Program-made: the position numbers and the translations under genes
The notes under the pieces: generated by a model
Databases searched by the model: none
The model's input: only the letters and a program-made list of their open reading frames with translations
What the model was told of the DNA's origin: nothing
In this document: positions 62,505-64,000 of the stretch, one piece after another
Numbering within the stretch: the first letter of the stretch is position 1
Layout of the letters: each line of letters starts with the position of its first letter
Assembly (NCBI RefSeq): GCF_047511655.1
Contig: NC_133389.1
Coordinates: forward strand, 156,193,973 to 156,257,972
Length of the DNA: 64,000 nucleotides
Direction: 5' to 3'
Origin: Castor canadensis
Lineage: Eukaryota; Chordata; Mammalia; Rodentia; Castoridae

Positions 62505-63689
62505 AGATTTTTTTCTATCAAGCATATGATTATCAGTTTAAAATAGCCCACTATAACTACAAAATTTGTTTGAAACCTCATATTAGCCACAGTGCAAAAA
62601 CCTATAATAGACACATAAAAAATAAAAAGCAAAGAATGAAAACATATAACTAGAGGAATCATCTAACCAGAAAAGAAGATGGTAAGAGATAAAGAATTTA
62701 ATTTTTCTATAAAAAATTAAAGAAATTAAAATTTAAAAATACATATAAAAACACATACACATAAAATCAGGAAAAGAATGAATAACCACTTACACACAAG
62801 ACAACCTGGAATCTGCTACATGCATTTGCTATAGTGTCTGCTTGGTTATGTCATTTCTTATTGTTTTAACATTGAAGACAACTTAATTAACTTTAAGTTA
62901 AATTCCCTTGCCTGGTAGGACGGAAACAAAATCTATAAATGAAAGTAAGATATAATAAGGCCCTGAGCCTCCAGTAAAGCATCCAGTAAAATTTGACAAA
63001 TGTCACAAAGTTATGCATGGGGAGTTAAGCTGTGAGTCTGGAGGTGACCATTGAACTGATGTTGAAAGACAGTATTTGTCCAGTGAAAGGATATGCAATG
63101 GCAAAGTCAGACATGGAAAATGCTGTGCATGTGAGGCACAATGCAGATTTTGAAATGCATGAGTTAACAGGGAATAAGAACTGTAAGGAAAAAGCAAATA
63201 CTTTGCAATAAACAAAAGAGACCACTGGTTATCTTATCAATGGTGCTTATCTGAACCTACAGGGTAATACATCATTGTCTTTGACTAGATATTTTATAGC
63301 TCTGTAGAGATTAAAGTTAACTTAGACAAAACTGATAGCAGTGCAAATAATTCTTGTCTATGAACATGTAAATAAATTCTATCCTGGTTGAGGGACAATA
63401 CTCTATCACCAAAAGTCTGTTTTGTATCCATCTGCAAATTCATCTTAATATTCCTAATCTTACAATTTGTCTGCTCTTTGGTTTTATTCCTTTCAGTCAC
63501 CTTAATTTAATTAATGAATAAAATAGACTTTGGACTCATATTCCCTTTATTTTTGTATGGTAATCATGATTTCATCTGTTTTTAAAGAGTAGGATTAGGT
63601 CAAATTGCAGAATTTTGCCTGTGATGCTTAGGAGGTAAGACTTTATCCTAGATAAGAACGGCCAATGAAAAATTTTAGGTATGGGGGTG

Positions 63690-63998
63690 TGCTACAGACT
63701 GGTTCTTGAGAGTCCCATTATGGCCACATGTTAAAGGCTTTGCTCCCGGCTTAGTGCTATTAGGAGGTGGTAGAAACTTTAAAAGCAGGGCCAAATAGGA
63801 AGTTTTAGGTCACTGGGGGTGTTCCCTCAAAGTGGATTATGGGATACTGATCTCTTCCTCTCTCTTTGCTTCCTGGCCGGCATGAGGTGAGTAGCTTCCT
63901 CTACCACATGGTCCTGCCATGATGGTCTGCCTTGTGGCTGACTGACCATAGGCTAAAACCTCTAAAACTGTGAGCCAAGATAAACTTGTCCTCTTTTT
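63690..63998 (+). repeat. LTR-like interspersed repeat
   Basis: CATGTTAAAGGCTTTGCTC..., GGTCACTGGGGGTGTTCCC..., GAGCCAAGATAAACTTG at the window edge. Same family as 57112-57540 in reverse. Confidence 0.55.
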
Positions 63999-64000
63999 AA

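Overview
This window is mammalian nuclear DNA with no bacterial or phage content. The interspersed repeats point to a rodent. They include ID-type tRNA-derived SINEs, composites in which one or two 7SL-like (B1/Alu-type) units are fused to an ID unit, and full-length L1 elements with a private 5' UTR. The SINE type suggests the castorimorph branch (beaver, kangaroo rat, pocket gopher), with beaver my best guess. That is inference from repeat style, not a database match.

Two protein-coding genes can be read. FAM237A (neurosecretory protein GL precursor) lies on the + strand. It has a CpG island and probable noncoding first exon near 7.5-7.93 kb, a main coding exon from 9487, and a last coding exon ending at 13717. 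The joined frame gives 181 residues and an intact neuropeptide precursor. DYTN (dystrotelin, a ZZ-domain relative of dystrophin and dystrobrevin) lies on the - strand. Nine exons run from about 56.5 kb down to the stop codon at 16588. The N-terminal exons with the EF-hand-like part were not found and probably lie beyond 64 kb. The two genes are tail to tail about 2.9 kb apart (stop to stop), which fits the FAM237A-DYTN neighbourhood I expect on human 2q33.3.

The rest is intron and intergenic sequence full of transposons. A 5'-truncated L1 at 5.8-6.1 kb splits an older L2. A near full-length L1 on the - strand (17.46-23.93 kb) has target-site duplications (TSDs) that place an apparent 3' transduction at its tail. 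A younger full-length L1 on the - strand (33.49-42.31 kb) contains a 5'-end-only L1 fragment in the opposite orientation, itself flanked by a 12-bp direct repeat. Older material includes HAL1/L1M-like LINEs, L2, MIR, a hAT-like element with visible terminal inverted repeats, a MER2-like element and MaLR-like LTR pieces.

The points most worth a second look concern DYTN. All nine exons keep open, phase-compatible frames, but the donor after the second ZZ exon reads AT instead of GT. The donor of the 72-bp exon upstream of the ZZ exons is also weak. A roughly 140-bp copy of that 72-bp exon, with flanks, sits 1.6 kb away inside an old L1; it keeps a canonical donor but has lost 13 bp of coding sequence. 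Two further exons (46 kb and 45 kb) form a frame-neutral 73-codon cassette. I found no unknown defence or metabolic system.
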